Assembly (NCBI GenBank): GCA_016191115.1 | Contig: JACPPG010000020.1 | Coordinates: forward strand, 62,001 to 126,000 | DNA: 64,000 nucleotides | Direction: 5' to 3' | DNA from: Planctomycetia bacterium | GTDB lineage: Bacteria > Planctomycetota > Planctomycetia > Pirellulales > JACPPG01 | Shown here: positions 10,143 to 19,802 of the stretch, piece after piece | Numbering within the stretch: the stretch's first letter is position 1 | Layout of the letters: each line of letters opens with the position of its first letter | Made by a program: the position numbers and the translations under genes | Notes under the pieces: generated by a model | The model's database searches: none | Told to the model about the DNA's origin: nothing | What the model saw: only the letters and a program-made list of their open reading frames with translations

Positions 10143-11533
10143 GTCAGCTCCTCGCCGATGGGCATCGTCGGCGGCACATGGTCGCTCTCGCGCGATGGCG
10201 TGCCCGACAGAACGTCAGTCCACTTGCGCTCCAGCGCATCACACCAGTGGAACAAGGCGACGAAGGGGCGAACCACGTACTCGTTAATCGCCGCGTCGAG
10301 ATAGCCGCGCTCGAGCGCCAGACGATAGTAGCGCAGCCGAACGCCGTCGGGGACCCAGCGTTCCCAGAAGCCGGCCTGCTGTTGCGGAAGATGCTCGCCC
10401 AGCGCGTTCTCCAGCGAGTGATAGTCGTGTAACAGCGTCGGGGCGCGGACAAGCTGCAGCGTCCTCAGGCACGCGTGCCCGATGATGTGCAACAGCGCGA
10501 TATAGCGCAGTCCAAAGCCGATTTCCGCCGTGATGATGCCTACCTGCGTCAGCGACGCGAAGGCCAGCGCGCTTTTCACGTCCGTCTGCACGCGGGCCGC
10601 CATCGCCGCGAGGACCGCCGACGCGAGCCCGAGGATCACCACCGCAGCGCTCAGCAAACTCGACAAGTCCAGCAGCGGGCTGACGCGGAGCAACAGAAAC
10701 GTCCCCAAGTGAACGCTCAAAGCGCCATAAAACACGGCACTAGACGGCGTCGGCCCTTCCATCGCCCGCGGCAACCAGCCCGAGAAAGGAATGAGGGCCG
10801 ATTTTCCCGCCGCGGCCACGAGCAGGAGGAGCCCGACGAACAGGGCCTCGCGCGAGCTTAGCTCGGCGACTCCCTCGGGCCAGAAACCCTTGTCCATCAA
10901 GCCGGCGAAGTTGCCTTCGCCCGTCAGATGGTGCAGTGTGACGGCGGCGATGAGGAAGGCCGCGTCGGCGACGCGATAGACGCTCCACACGCGCTGGCCG
11001 TTGATCACCGGCGCGGGCCGCTCGTGGAAATAAGCGACCAGCAGCGCCGAGGAAAGACCGACGAGCTCCCACCCGAGAAAGAGCGTTTCGATCGTCCCGG
11101 CGAGCGAGGCGACGATCATGCCGAGCAAGAAGACGTCATACAAGAGAAAGAACCGCCGGTAACCCGGCTCACGGTGCAAATACCGGTTTGCAAACGCTCC
11201 GATCGTGCCGACCAAGACAAACGACAGGATCGTGAAGGGGACCGAAAGGCGATCGAAGACGAACTTGAGATGGAAATGAAAATGCTCGGTGGGGGCGATC
11301 TCCCAGTTGCCAAGCTCGATCGGAACGTACCGCGTACCGGACGCCAGCATCATTGCCAAAATCGCGATCGCCGTGAGCAGGCCGCCGATGACCGCGCCCT
11401 GCGTGGCGCGGGCCGTGGTTCGCTCACCCAGCGGCCACCCGAGCAAGGACGTCAGCCCCATCACCGACAAAAGCAATGCCGGAAAGGCCACGGTGCCCAG
11501 CCCCAGCACGGAATACAGCGTGTCGACGTTCAT
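10139..11533 (-). CDS. dabB: DabB-like NuoL-family membrane subunit
   Basis: A 464-residue inner-membrane protein of the NuoL/PF00361 family. It keeps the charged positions of a working antiporter core: Glu in [15 protein letters not shown], Lys in [27 protein letters not shown], and further Lys/His in later helices. In DAB systems the NuoL-like DabB pairs with DabA to drive one-way CO2 hydration and bicarbonate accumulation with the cation gradient. I chose the ATG at 11533 because it overlaps the dabA stop as ATGA; longer in-frame starts would lie inside dabA. It overlaps the next gene by the same ATGA pattern. Confidence 0.9.
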   Translation of the reverse strand: MNVDTLYSVLGLGTVAFPALLLSVMGLTSLLGWPLGERTTARATQGAVIGGLLTAIAILAMMLASGTRYVPIELGNWEIAPTEHFHFHLKFVFDRLSVPFTILSFVLVGTIGAFANRYLHREPGYRRFFLLYDVFLLGMIVASLAGTIETLFLGWELVGLSSALLVAYFHERPAPVINGQRVWSVYRVADAAFLIAAVTLHHLTGEGNFAGLMDKGFWPEGVAELSSREALFVGLLLLVAAAGKSALIPFSGWLPRAMEGPTPSSAVFYGALSVHLGTFLLLRVSPLLDLSSLLSAAVVILGLASAVLAAMAARVQTDVKSALAFASLTQVGIITAEIGFGLRYIALLHIIGHACLRTLQLVRAPTLLHDYHSLENALGEHLPQQQAGFWERWVPDGVRLRYYRLALERGYLDAAINEYVVRPFVALFHWCDALERKWTDVLSGTPSRESDHVPPTMPIGEELT

Positions 11534-14500
11534 TCCGCAATTTCCTCGGCCGCGCCGCACGGCTTGTTCACGTCGGCGATCGAAGCGAAGCCCAGGTGAT
11601 CTCGCCAACCGCGATACCAATCGACCGACGATTTGACCACCGGCAATTCCGTGGTTTCGGGACGATAAGGCTCAAACCCTCCGTTCCGATAAAGTTGAAT
11701 GGCCGGCGAGTCCGGATCGATCGTCGCCAGTTGCACCCAGTCGTTGCGAACAAGCCCGGCAAGGGCCGGGTTGCGTTCGAAAATGCCCCGCATAGCCTGA
11801 GGCGTCGTTTCGATGACGAAGAGAATCCGCACCGGCTCGTGAATCTCAACCATCTGCCAGGGCAGGCCCGAGCGCAGATCGCTGGCCGCGCCGTCCATCA
11901 CGCCCAAGAGCGAGGTGATGTTGTGGGGCAACTTTGTGCCGCAACCGTATCCCGTCGGATCGACGTACGAGAAATAGTACTCCAGGTTGATGCCGGCGCA
12001 GACGGGAATCACAGCTTGCAGGATGCGGGTGAGAATGGCGTTCTCTTGGTCGTCCCGCGTGGGGTCGTACGAAGTCAAGAAGGTTCGCCGATCGAGGAAC
12101 AGCCCCTTGGTGCGAAGGCGCCGCCCCACGAAGCAAATGGCGTTGGTCGCGTGACCATACTCCGGTCTGACTTGGGAAAGGTCCTCGGCCCTCCCCTCGA
12201 CGTGGCGGAGGGCGGCTTCCGGCGACATCGACAATTCCGCGGACTCGAAGCGGCGGCACCGTTCGTGAGCGTTTCGCCGCCGCGCCTCGTCGAGGGCCGC
12301 CTTGGCGCGCTCGAACTCTTCGTGGTGGGAAGAAGGCAGACGGTCCAAATCGTAGAACTGAATGCTGTCGTCGCACGTATTGTGGTAGGCGCCGATAAAC
12401 ACCGTCTCGCGCGGAATGGCCAGACCACGCCGCTCCAGGCGTTCGCGGACGCGCAAGTCGCTGAGCATGGCGGCGAAGGCGCGGGCGTTGGGCCCGCCGC
12501 GGCCGCCGCCGCAGGCCCCGCAGTCGTGGGCCGACTCGTGGGGATTATTCAAGCTGGACGAGCCGTGCCCGGTGACGAACACCAACCGCGAGAACCGCGC
12601 GGTCAGGCCGATGTCTTGCAACACGCATTCGGCGATTGTCACCATTTCGTCGAGTGAGTAGCCCAGGCCGCCGTTCTTCGACCCAGGCTCGGGATCGGTC
12701 CGTTCCATCAACAGGCGCGTGATGGGGGGCGGCTCGACGAAGCTGCCGAACAGGCGAAGGATCCGCGCCGTGAGCCGCGGAAAGAGGACGCGGGCCACCA
12801 GCGGAATCGACGCCAGCGTGCCGAGCAAGGCTGTCGCCGCGCCCGCCAGCCCCGAGCGGCTCCCCGTGTGCAGGCGGTGCGATGCTTTTCCCAGCGCGCG
12901 GCGGGTCTCGGTCCGCCGACGGTGGGACTGCTCGAACGAATAGACCACCTCCTCCACCACGTAGTGCCGCGGCTTGACCACAACGGGGCAAAGCGGCACG
13001 AAGTGCGCGTCGGCGGCGCCCCGGTAGTACATCGCCACGCCGAAAAAGCCGGCTACGCTGAACGTCTCGCAGTCGCGCGCGATCTCCTCCAGGTGCCGGC
13101 GGAACGATTCCTCGCGCTCGTCGATACAGCAGACGACCTGAAAACGGGCCGTCGCGGTCGTCGGCATGGCGCGTCGCGCGTGCGCGGCAATCGCGTCCAG
13201 CGCCTGATTGCGATATCGCCGCTCGAAAGCCAGGTGGTAGATCCGTCGCCGCTCGGAGGCGGAAAACGACTCGATCTCCTCCACCAGGTTCGACCACTCG
13301 CCCTTCGACATCCGGTACAAGTCGGCCGGCATCCAGCCGAGAGTCTGGGCCAATTGAAACACCAGGAACGCCCGCTGCTCGACGCTCACGCGGGCGGCGC
13401 GGGGCATCCCCTTGCGCAGCCGCGAACGCAAGTCGGAGAGGGGACCTATGTTTCCCCATGCGGCGCGGGCGAAGTAGTCGATCGCCAGCCGCTCGAGGAT
13501 CAACCGCGCGGCGAGGTATTCGACGAGCGTCCCGGTCGGCGCGGGATGGACCGCCCACTCGGCGTTGGTCTCCATCTGCCACAGCATGCCCGTCCAGCCC
13601 CGCAGAGCCAACAGCATCCGCGACAGGTAGGCCTCCTCCTCCGCCTCGTCGACGCCCAGCAGGTACAACGATTCGGCGATGATCTCGAGCGCTCCGTACC
13701 CGATCCCTTCAAGGCGTTTGATCTCGGTCGGCAGGCCGCGCAGCCAGCGGTCGACCGGGCGGCTGTCGCGATTCAGGGCAAAGAACGACGCCAGGAACCC
13801 TCGCTCGCGCGAAGGGAGCGTCCAGCGGGCGATGCCCTGGTCCAGGAACGCCGCGCAGAACCGGATCAGCACGTCGTTCACGTAACGGTCCGTGTCGGTT
13901 CCCGTGGCGTGCAACAGAAAGTCGCGATGACACACCAAGGGAGGCAGCGGTTCCGCGAAGCGTTGCACGCCGTGCACGCCGTGATGGCACGTGTACCACA
14001 GCAACTGCAGCGTGAAGGCTTCCCACGTGGCTTCGCTCCACCGCTCGATCTTCGACCCGCCGAACCGGTCGAACAGCACCGCCACGGCCCTGCGAATGCG
14101 CTCGTCGCCCGCGGCGGCGCCGTTGCGCAGATCGCGCATCACCCAGCGGCGCGTCTGGTCGATCATTTGCTCCTTCACGTCGACCGGCGCCTCGTCGCGA
14201 AAGCGCCGCAGCGCGTCGGCCTCCGCGATCAGCCAACGCAACTCGGCGTCAGGTCCCAGGCGAAGCGGATGCTGAAGCATCGCCAATCGCAGGTGGTACC
14301 GCGTTCCCAGGAAACCGATCAGACGGTCAGGCTCCTCACCGGGATCCTCCAACAGCGCGGCCGCCAGGTCCTGCGGCAGGATCCGCCCCCGTGCCAGCTT
14401 TTGACGATAACGGTCTTCAGGCAGATACGCGTGGCAGCCGTACGTTGCGCTCCCCTGCTTGACCGCGTCGTAAAACGTCTGGTCCTCGAACGCGTGCAGG

Positions 14501-14646
14501 GTGTTGTGGTGCACGAACACCCGGATCGGCGCCTGCGCAGGCAAGAGATGCGACAGGTGCTCGATCGTATGCTCAAGATGGGCCAGTCGCGGGTGCGAAT
14601 CGACCGAAGTCGACTGCCAGTGGGCAAGCATCGCTGTGTCGTTCAC
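11530..14646 (-). CDS. dabA: DabA-like inorganic-carbon uptake protein (DUF2309)
   Basis: A 1038-residue DUF2309/UPF0753 protein, the carbonic-anhydrase-like partner of DabB. The predicted zinc site is intact: Cys507 and Asp509 in VVCCIDERE, His694 in [14 protein letters not shown], and Cys709 in HDCGACGGG. The spacing of His to the last Cys (15) is the same as I recall for Halothiobacillus DabA (His524, Cys539). The protein is longer than the ~830 residues usual in that group. The start is GTG at 14646; an ATG five codons later is an alternative. It is the first gene of a three-gene operon joined by ATGA overlaps. The protein sits on the cytoplasmic face with DabB in the membrane. Confidence 0.93.
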   Translation of the reverse strand: MNDTAMLAHWQSTSVDSHPRLAHLEHTIEHLSHLLPAQAPIRVFVHHNTLHAFEDQTFYDAVKQGSATYGCHAYLPEDRYRQKLARGRILPQDLAAALLEDPGEEPDRLIGFLGTRYHLRLAMLQHPLRLGPDAELRWLIAEADALRRFRDEAPVDVKEQMIDQTRRWVMRDLRNGAAAGDERIRRAVAVLFDRFGGSKIERWSEATWEAFTLQLLWYTCHHGVHGVQRFAEPLPPLVCHRDFLLHATGTDTDRYVNDVLIRFCAAFLDQGIARWTLPSRERGFLASFFALNRDSRPVDRWLRGLPTEIKRLEGIGYGALEIIAESLYLLGVDEAEEEAYLSRMLLALRGWTGMLWQMETNAEWAVHPAPTGTLVEYLAARLILERLAIDYFARAAWGNIGPLSDLRSRLRKGMPRAARVSVEQRAFLVFQLAQTLGWMPADLYRMSKGEWSNLVEEIESFSASERRRIYHLAFERRYRNQALDAIAAHARRAMPTTATARFQVVCCIDEREESFRRHLEEIARDCETFSVAGFFGVAMYYRGAADAHFVPLCPVVVKPRHYVVEEVVYSFEQSHRRRTETRRALGKASHRLHTGSRSGLAGAATALLGTLASIPLVARVLFPRLTARILRLFGSFVEPPPITRLLMERTDPEPGSKNGGLGYSLDEMVTIAECVLQDIGLTARFSRLVFVTGHGSSSLNNPHESAHDCGACGGGRGGPNARAFAAMLSDLRVRERLERRGLAIPRETVFIGAYHNTCDDSIQFYDLDRLPSSHHEEFERAKAALDEARRRNAHERCRRFESAELSMSPEAALRHVEGRAEDLSQVRPEYGHATNAICFVGRRLRTKGLFLDRRTFLTSYDPTRDDQENAILTRILQAVIPVCAGINLEYYFSYVDPTGYGCGTKLPHNITSLLGVMDGAASDLRSGLPWQMVEIHEPVRILFVIETTPQAMRGIFERNPALAGLVRNDWVQLATIDPDSPAIQLYRNGGFEPYRPETTELPVVKSSVDWYRGWRDHLGFASIADVNKPCGAAEEIAE

Positions 14647-15488
14647 GGTTGCGCAAGACCTTCGTCAAAATGACCGCCAGCCAGGAAATGAGCCGCTCAG
14701 GGACCGCCGGTCGAGCAGAATCGGCCGCTGGCGGTCCGGGTCGGACTTCCGGCCCGGCGGCGCGCGGCGAATCGCGCGGCGGAAGCAATGGGGGAACAAA
14801 TGACGATCGCCATCGCGTGGCCGGTTCTGTTCTTGGTCTGAGCACTCGCGGAGGGAAGTCGGGCGGCAACTTGGCAGCTTACCCTGCGATGGCGTGCGTG
14901 GGTATCCCAGATCATGGTGGTCTAGGTTACGGTCGCGGGCTGAATAAGGAGTGCTGATGGCAGCCCGCCAGGAATCGAAAGCACGGCCCTTTCGCCGGGC
15001 AGTCACCGGCCGCTTGCGAACGACTGGCGAGACTGGAAAGGATCGCGAGCGTGGCAACCGCGAAACGCGCAAACGATTGCTTGTGCGTCGATCGAATCGC
15101 GGGGCACCAGCCCACTGAACGAAGCATAGCGCAAAGGCATCTCAAGCGCGCTCCGTTAGCGCTACGTCGTCGCGAAGGAAATGGTATTCTAGGCTCACTG
15201 ATGCAAGTGCGCCTAGCCTGGGCCGGTGCGGCCCAGGGCCATTCTGTTCTTCAAAATGGCGAGGCGGGAAAATGGGACTGGCTCCGAGCATAAACAGCGC
15301 AAGCCATTTCAGACGAACGTTGCGTCTCGGTGCCTGTCCCACTTTCCCGCCGGTGCGCCGCCGTTCGAGCTTAAATCTGTGAACGGCCCTGACCGGTGCG
15401 GCCCCGGTGCGGCCCATTCTTAATAATTCTCCACGTTACTCCGCACCACCAGCGCTGCTATACTCGTAGCCCAAAGGAATCTCCACGC
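14647..15488. other. Divergent intergenic region with repeat
   Basis: About 840 bases between the divergent dabA and DUF1559 genes. It should hold both promoters. I recognise only the hairpin repeat at 15234-15391 and an AAAGGA ribosome site before the DUF1559 ATG. No other gene is supported; short frames here do not resemble known proteins. Confidence 0.5.
15234..15391. repeat. 158-bp hairpin repeat, copy 1
   Basis: First of two near-identical copies in direct orientation (the other is 21893-22049). The ends are inverted repeats: CAGGGCCATTC on the left and GAACGGCCCTG on the right (10 of 11 pairs). An inner dyad pairs a left arm starting GGCGGGAAAATGGGAC with a right arm ending GTCCCACTTTCCCGCC. 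The whole unit could fold into one long imperfect hairpin. No coding capacity is apparent. It resembles a MITE- or REP-type intergenic element. Confidence 0.85.
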
Positions 15489-16379
15489 ATGCGCCGCGCT
15501 TTCACGCTTGTCGAGCTTTTGGTGGTGATCGCCATCATCGGGCTGTTGGTGGCGCTATTGTTGCCGGCGGTGCAGGCCGCCCGCGAGGCGGCGCGCCGCA
15601 CGCAGTGCGCGAACAACCTCAAGCAGGTTGGCCTGGCGCTGCTCAACTACCATAACGATCACCAATCGTTGCCGCCGGGCTACATTTCGAACTTTACGCC
15701 GGCCGGCGACGACAGCGGTCCCGGCTGGGGTTGGGCCGCGATGCTGTTGCCCCAGCTCGAGCAGCCGGCCATGCACGCGGCGATCGACTTCCGCTTGCCC
15801 ATCGAACACCCGGCAAACATCGTGCGGCTGAAGACCGTGCCGACGATGCGCTGCCCCTCCGACGAAACGCGCGAAACGTGGGCCGCTGAAACGCGCGACT
15901 CCAGCGGAACGCCAACGGGGGTGGTCTGCGAAGTGGCCATCGCGCACTTCGTGGGCATGTACGGCACCAGCGATCCGGGCGTCGATGGCGACGGCGTTTT
16001 CTTTCGCAACAGCCGCATCCGGCTGGCCGAAATCACCGACGGACTGTCGCACACCATTGCCGTCGGCGAACGATCGCACCGGCTGGGCGAAGCCACCTGG
16101 GTCGGCAGCGTCACGGGCACGATCCTCTTTCCAGACGAGGAAGAAGGAGAAATCGGCAAGCCGCGACTCGAGCACAGCGCGGGCATGGTCTTGGGCCACG
16201 TCGGCCTGGGACACGGCCCCGGCGATCCGCGCAGCGAGATCAACCAGTTCTACAGCCTGCACGGCAACGGCGTGAACTTTCTGTTCGTCGACGGGCACGT
16301 GACGTTCCTGCCGGCCTCGATCGACTATCAGGTGTATCGCGCGATGGCGACGCGCGCAGGCGGCGAGCCGACGGAATGA
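15489..16379 (+). CDS. DUF1559 protein with type IV pilin-like leader
   Basis: A 296-residue planctomycete DUF1559 (SBP_bac_10-like) protein. The N-terminus [17 protein letters not shown] is a prepilin leader and hydrophobic helix, followed by the family motif [18 protein letters not shown]. The C-terminal family motif [18 protein letters not shown] is present, so the protein is full length. ATG at 15489 has AAAGGA about 10 bases upstream; the frame is open further but lacks a better start. These proteins are thought to be pseudopilin-like cell-surface proteins present in dozens of copies per genome; the exact role is unknown. Confidence 0.93.
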   Translation: MRRAFTLVELLVVIAIIGLLVALLLPAVQAAREAARRTQCANNLKQVGLALLNYHNDHQSLPPGYISNFTPAGDDSGPGWGWAAMLLPQLEQPAMHAAIDFRLPIEHPANIVRLKTVPTMRCPSDETRETWAAETRDSSGTPTGVVCEVAIAHFVGMYGTSDPGVDGDGVFFRNSRIRLAEITDGLSHTIAVGERSHRLGEATWVGSVTGTILFPDEEEGEIGKPRLEHSAGMVLGHVGLGHGPGDPRSEINQFYSLHGNGVNFLFVDGHVTFLPASIDYQVYRAMATRAGGEPTE

Positions 16380-16477
16380 GCCGACCGTGTTCCCTGGTCG
16401 GTGGACCGTATCGGCGAACCCGATTCCCTACCCGAAGCGCGGGACAGGGGCGGGCATAAGAGGGTTGACGCCTGCAG

Positions 16478-16786
16478 ATGATGGAAACATTCACCCTCGC
16501 GGTCCTTGTTCGTGGAATCAACGGCGCGACGCGCGCCGCCACGGCAGCGATTGTCCTGCTTGTGGCTGGCTGCGGCGGGCCGAAAGTCGTGCCCAATGCG
16601 CCGGTGGCCACGGCCGACGTGCCGCCGGCGGTGCTCGACGCGGCCAAGAGGCAATTTCCCGACGTGACCTTTGGCGCCGCCTGGAAAACTCCCAGCGGCG
16701 ACTACGAACTGTCAGGCAAGAACAAGCGCGGCAAGCTGCACGAGCTGGTCGTCTCGTCCGACGGGCGCATTCTGGAAGCGGAATGA
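16478..16786 (+). CDS. Small lipoprotein with PepSY-like domain
   Basis: A 102-residue protein with an N-terminal hydrophobic stretch ending in lipobox LVAGC (Cys32), so probably a lipoprotein. Residues about 48-101 look like a PepSY-like domain: PPAVLDAAKRQFPDVTFGAAWK, then YELSGKNKRGK and LVVSSDGRILEAE. PepSY-like proteins are thought to bind or inhibit proteases or act as periplasmic sensors; no partner is evident here. It follows the DUF1559 gene by about 100 bases on the same strand. Confidence 0.72.
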   Translation: MMETFTLAVLVRGINGATRAATAAIVLLVAGCGGPKVVPNAPVATADVPPAVLDAAKRQFPDVTFGAAWKTPSGDYELSGKNKRGKLHELVVSSDGRILEAE

Positions 16787-16804
16787 ACGTATCCGACAAC
16801 CGTC

Positions 16805-16855
16805 GGGGACTGTCCCGATTTTGCGAGGTACTCCGAGCAAAATGGGACTGTCCCC
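16805..16855. repeat. Short GGGGACTGTCCC-type hairpin
   Basis: A 51-base imperfect inverted repeat. The left arm begins GGGGACTGTCCCGATTTTGC and the right arm is CAAAATGGGACTGTCCCC. The arms share the words GGGAC and AAAATGGGACTG with the inner stem of the 158-bp repeats, so it may belong to the same REP-like family. It lies between the PepSY-like gene and crcB and could act as a transcription attenuator. Confidence 0.6.
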
Positions 16856-16880
16856 CTCTCTTCGCCGGACGCCTATCCCC

Positions 16881-17264
16881 ATGACCAAACTCTTGTTAAT
16901 CGCGGTGGGGGGCGGCCTTGGTTCCGTGCTACGGTACGGATTGCAAGGCGCCGTCCAGCGCATTGCCGGGGGCGGATTTCCCGCCGGTACGCTGGCGGTA
17001 AACGCCATCGGCTGCCTGTGCGTGGGCTTTCTCACCGCGATGTTGACCGGGCCGTTTTTGATCCGCGAGGAGTATCGCATCGGTCTGACGGTGGGTGTCC
17101 TGGGCGGATTTACCACGTTTTCCACCTTCGGACTCGAAACGTTTCATCTAGCCAACGACGGCCAGATGCGGCTGGCGCTAGCCAATGTGGTGTTAAGCTG
17201 TGGACTGGGCTTCGCGGCCGTGTGGTTCGGCTACCGGCTCGCCGAGCGATGGTTTGGCGTATAA
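16881..17264 (+). CDS. crcB: Fluoride ion channel CrcB/Fluc
   Basis: A 127-residue four-helix membrane protein that exports fluoride as a dual-topology dimer. Family marks are GGGLGSVLRYG (10-20), Asn41 in GTLAVNAIG, and GGFTTFSTFGLE (75-86), which carries the Phe-box and polar track. ATG at 16881 is preferred over longer in-frame starts that run through the upstream hairpin and have no family similarity. I saw no clear fluoride riboswitch upstream. The DUF190 gene about 95 bases downstream is a common companion of crcB. Confidence 0.95.
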   Translation: MTKLLLIAVGGGLGSVLRYGLQGAVQRIAGGGFPAGTLAVNAIGCLCVGFLTAMLTGPFLIREEYRIGLTVGVLGGFTTFSTFGLETFHLANDGQMRLALANVVLSCGLGFAAVWFGYRLAERWFGV

Positions 17265-17358
17265 GAATTGATGGAGGGATTCGGGTGGGCATCCCGCCCG
17301 CCTTGGGAAAAATGAACGTTGCCTCTGGCCTCTAGCCTGTGGTCTTTAGCCTATTCCC

Positions 17359-17700
17359 ATGAAGATTCCGCAAGACGGCTGCCTGTTGCGCGTGTTCATC
17401 GGCGAAAGCGACAGGTGGCACAGCCGGCCGCTATACGAAGCGATCGTGATGAAGGCCCGCGAGCTGCACCTGGCCGGGGCCACGGTGCTGCGCGGCCCGA
17501 TGGGCTTTGGCGCGCACAGCCGCCTGCACACGGCAAAGATCTTGCGCTTATCCGAAGACCTGCCCATGGTGATCGAGATCGTCGACGCCAAGGAAAAGAT
17601 CGACGAACTGTTGCCGCACATCGACGAAATGGTGACCGAGGGCCTGGTGACGCTCGAGCGCGTGCAAGTGGTCAAGTACCGCGCCAACGAACCGCAGTGA
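17359..17700 (+). CDS. DUF190 protein, CrcB companion
   Basis: A 113-residue DUF190 protein with the typical core LRVFIGESDRWHSRPLYEAIV, GATVLRGPMGFGAHSR and DLPMVIEIVDAKEKIDELLPHID. It has a PII-like alpha/beta pattern and no membrane segment. DUF190 genes frequently neighbour crcB, which suggests a regulatory or accessory role in fluoride tolerance; the mechanism is not established. The start ATG follows a short spacer after crcB. Confidence 0.92.
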   Translation: MKIPQDGCLLRVFIGESDRWHSRPLYEAIVMKARELHLAGATVLRGPMGFGAHSRLHTAKILRLSEDLPMVIEIVDAKEKIDELLPHIDEMVTEGLVTLERVQVVKYRANEPQ

Positions 17701-17797
17701 GCGGCCCGTGGGAATCCGCCGGCCGAGCCTGGCGATTTCCTCTTTTTTGGGCTCGCGCCTTCACCGTGACTTCCTTGTTTACGGCACGACGTTGCGG

Positions 17798-19027
17798 CTA
17801 GTCCGCCGCCTTGCGTCGGTTGCGCGTTGCGACAACGCGCCCGACCAGCAGAAACAGGGCAACAGCCAGAAGCAGCCCGAACGCCAGCATTCCGGTCGCC
17901 GGCTCGGGCACGGTCGCCGCGCGCAATTCGTTCAAGTAGCGGTCGCCGTAGCCCTCGTAGTAGTAGCCCTCGCTGTACCGCTGCGTGCCCGAGTCGTCCA
18001 CATTGGTCTTTGGCGCGACGATGCTGGGCTCGATCTGCGTGTCCTCGTGCCATTCGTTGAACGAGTTGACCATCAGGATATTGTCGGCCTTGGGGTCGAC
18101 GCGGGGCACCACGACCTCGTTGAGCATGCGGGAAAAGAGCTCGCCGTCCGGCGAGTTCGGGTCGTCGGTCATGTACCGCGGCGCCGCCGGATGCCCGTCG
18201 CGCACGCCCTTGTCGTTGAACCCGGGCGAAGCCGTCGGAATGAAGGCGACGTTCCGGCCGGCGATCGCCTGACGGGCATCGTCGTACACGCTCGCCAGAT
18301 CCAATAGCGCGGCTGACGTCGACCCGTGGCCTTGTAGCGACGTCCCATAAACATCGAAGTCGGTAATGGCATCCCACAGACGAGCGCGCGTGAGATCGAC
18401 GCCACCGGTGAACACATCGTCGCCGACGATGTACGGATTCACGCCGAACGTGTTTTGCATCGTCGTGCGCAGATTGGCCACGGCGTCGCGGCCGGCCTGG
18501 CTGTTGAAGTAGGCCCGCGTCACGTACATGAAGACGACCGGCCGCCCGTCGATGCGCAGATAGTTGGGATTGTGGAAGTAGAAGTTGGCCAGGTAACTGA
18601 AATCGGAAACGAGATTGCTGTATTCCGGATTGTCGAACGAGCCCAGCCGACCGGTCGACTCGTAGTGGACGGCGTATTTCAGCTCGGAAGCGCGCGGGTT
18701 GGCGAGAATGGCGTTGCGAAACGTCGTATTCTCGGCCGAGGTGGGCCCCCACCAACTCACGGCCCAGAAGTCGATATTGCCCCGGTGGCTTGCGTCGATT
18801 TGGGCCGAGATGGTGTCGCTCGCACGGCTGTTGTACTGACCGAGGGCGGGCGGCTGCGGCGGAACCAGGTGACCGCGCAGGCTGTCATCCAAGTCGTGCC
18901 CGCCGGGAAACGGTCCATACCACGGATAGTAGTACGCGCCAACGACCGGCTCCCCGCGGGCCGAGCCCGGCCTCGAGAGCCCGGCGAGCGCAATCGCACA
19001 ACAAAGATAAGGCCACGGCCTGGTCAA
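17798..19027 (-). CDS. Secreted GH99-like (endo-mannanase type) protein with PEP-CTERM
   Basis: A 409-residue exported protein. A signal peptide (RPWPYLCCAIALAGLSRPGSA) is followed by a GH71/GH99-like barrel: VVGAYYYPWYGP near the N-terminus, ISAQIDASHRGNIDFWAVSWWG, and the acidic motif NSFNEWHEDTQIEP likely to carry the catalytic carboxylates. The C-terminus is a PEP-CTERM signal: VPEPATG, hydrophobic helix, then RNRRK. I prefer the TTG at 19027: it has AGGA 9 bases upstream, gives a compact signal peptide and avoids overlap with the upstream gene, unlike the ATG-type start at 19162. GH99 enzymes act on alpha-mannans; substrate here is inference. Confidence 0.82.
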   Translation of the reverse strand: MTRPWPYLCCAIALAGLSRPGSARGEPVVGAYYYPWYGPFPGGHDLDDSLRGHLVPPQPPALGQYNSRASDTISAQIDASHRGNIDFWAVSWWGPTSAENTTFRNAILANPRASELKYAVHYESTGRLGSFDNPEYSNLVSDFSYLANFYFHNPNYLRIDGRPVVFMYVTRAYFNSQAGRDAVANLRTTMQNTFGVNPYIVGDDVFTGGVDLTRARLWDAITDFDVYGTSLQGHGSTSAALLDLASVYDDARQAIAGRNVAFIPTASPGFNDKGVRDGHPAAPRYMTDDPNSPDGELFSRMLNEVVVPRVDPKADNILMVNSFNEWHEDTQIEPSIVAPKTNVDDSGTQRYSEGYYYEGYGDRYLNELRAATVPEPATGMLAFGLLLAVALFLLVGRVVATRNRRKAAD

Positions 19028-19088
19028 GTACCGTTTTTCCTGATGTACGACAGCCGCCGTAGTGAGCCGGCGTGCGCGGCAGGCAATC

Positions 19089-19709
19089 TCACGGCAATTC
19101 GCGGATTTCGATGTCCTTGAACCACACGCGCATCTTCGGTCCGACGTGCAATTGGAGGGCAAGCACGCCCTCGGTCGCCTCCTGGTCGCTCTTCTCCTGA
19201 TAGTCGACGGTCGTGAAACCGTTGAGCACCTGGGTGATGCGTGGGCCGTCGGCGGTGATCACGTACTCGTTCCAATCCTCCTTGTGCACGTGCTTGGCAA
19301 CCTCTTCGGGTTTGACGTTTGCCAGGATGCCGCGACCCCCTTCCTCGTACAGAATGCCGAGAAACATGTTGTCGGCGATGTCGGCCTGGTATCCCTTGAC
19401 GACGTGATCGGGGAAAAGCTTGCTGCGGAACTGAACGCCCGAGTTGCCATTGCGAAGCTTGAACTTCACCTTGAGCACGAAGTTCTTGAAAGTGCGGGTC
19501 GTCGTTAGAAAGGAGTTGTGCTTGAGTTGCGCCTCGTCGGTTGTGCCCACGATGGCGCCGTCCGCGACGCTCCACAGCTTCTGGTCGCCGTCCCAGCCGG
19601 CGAGCGTGCGACCGTCGAACAAGGGCTTGAACGCGTCATCGGCCAGCAACCGCGCCGCGACGACGAGCAACAGAGACGCAACGAGCCAAGAGGTGAAGCG
19701 TGCGTGCAT
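19089..19709 (-). CDS. Secreted DUF1080 (3-keto-disaccharide hydrolase type) protein
   Basis: A 206-residue protein with a signal peptide (about 1-24) and a single DUF1080 jelly-roll domain: FKPLFDGRTLAGWDGDQKLWSVADGAIVG, FVLKVKFKLRNGNSGVQFRS, GYQADI and a C-terminal VWFKDIEIRELP. DUF1080 domains (PF06439) bind or cleave sugars, some as 3-keto-glycoside hydrolases, and are abundant in planctomycetes. ATG at 19709 has GGGAG 7 bases upstream. The GH99-like gene follows after about 60 bases, so the two are probably co-transcribed for a shared polysaccharide substrate. Confidence 0.92.
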   Translation of the reverse strand: MHARFTSWLVASLLLVVAARLLADDAFKPLFDGRTLAGWDGDQKLWSVADGAIVGTTDEAQLKHNSFLTTTRTFKNFVLKVKFKLRNGNSGVQFRSKLFPDHVVKGYQADIADNMFLGILYEEGGRGILANVKPEEVAKHVHKEDWNEYVITADGPRITQVLNGFTTVDYQEKSDQEATEGVLALQLHVGPKMRVWFKDIEIRELP

Positions 19710-19802
19710 GGCGATGCTCCCGGTGAAAAAACCTCGATGGGCGGCGAAGGTCGGAATTCTTATGCGCTCCAAGTGTAAGCGATCCGCGGCCGATCGGCCA
19801 AT

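Noticed and set aside
12868..14673. A 601-codon open frame on the plus strand opposite dabA
   Set aside because: It is antisense to a clear DUF2309 protein, has no recognisable domain and an Arg/Gln/Val-heavy composition typical of GC-rich shadow frames.
16600..16880. Fluoride riboswitch upstream of crcB
   Set aside because: I looked for the conserved pseudoknot words and saw only the REP-like hairpin; no convincing match.
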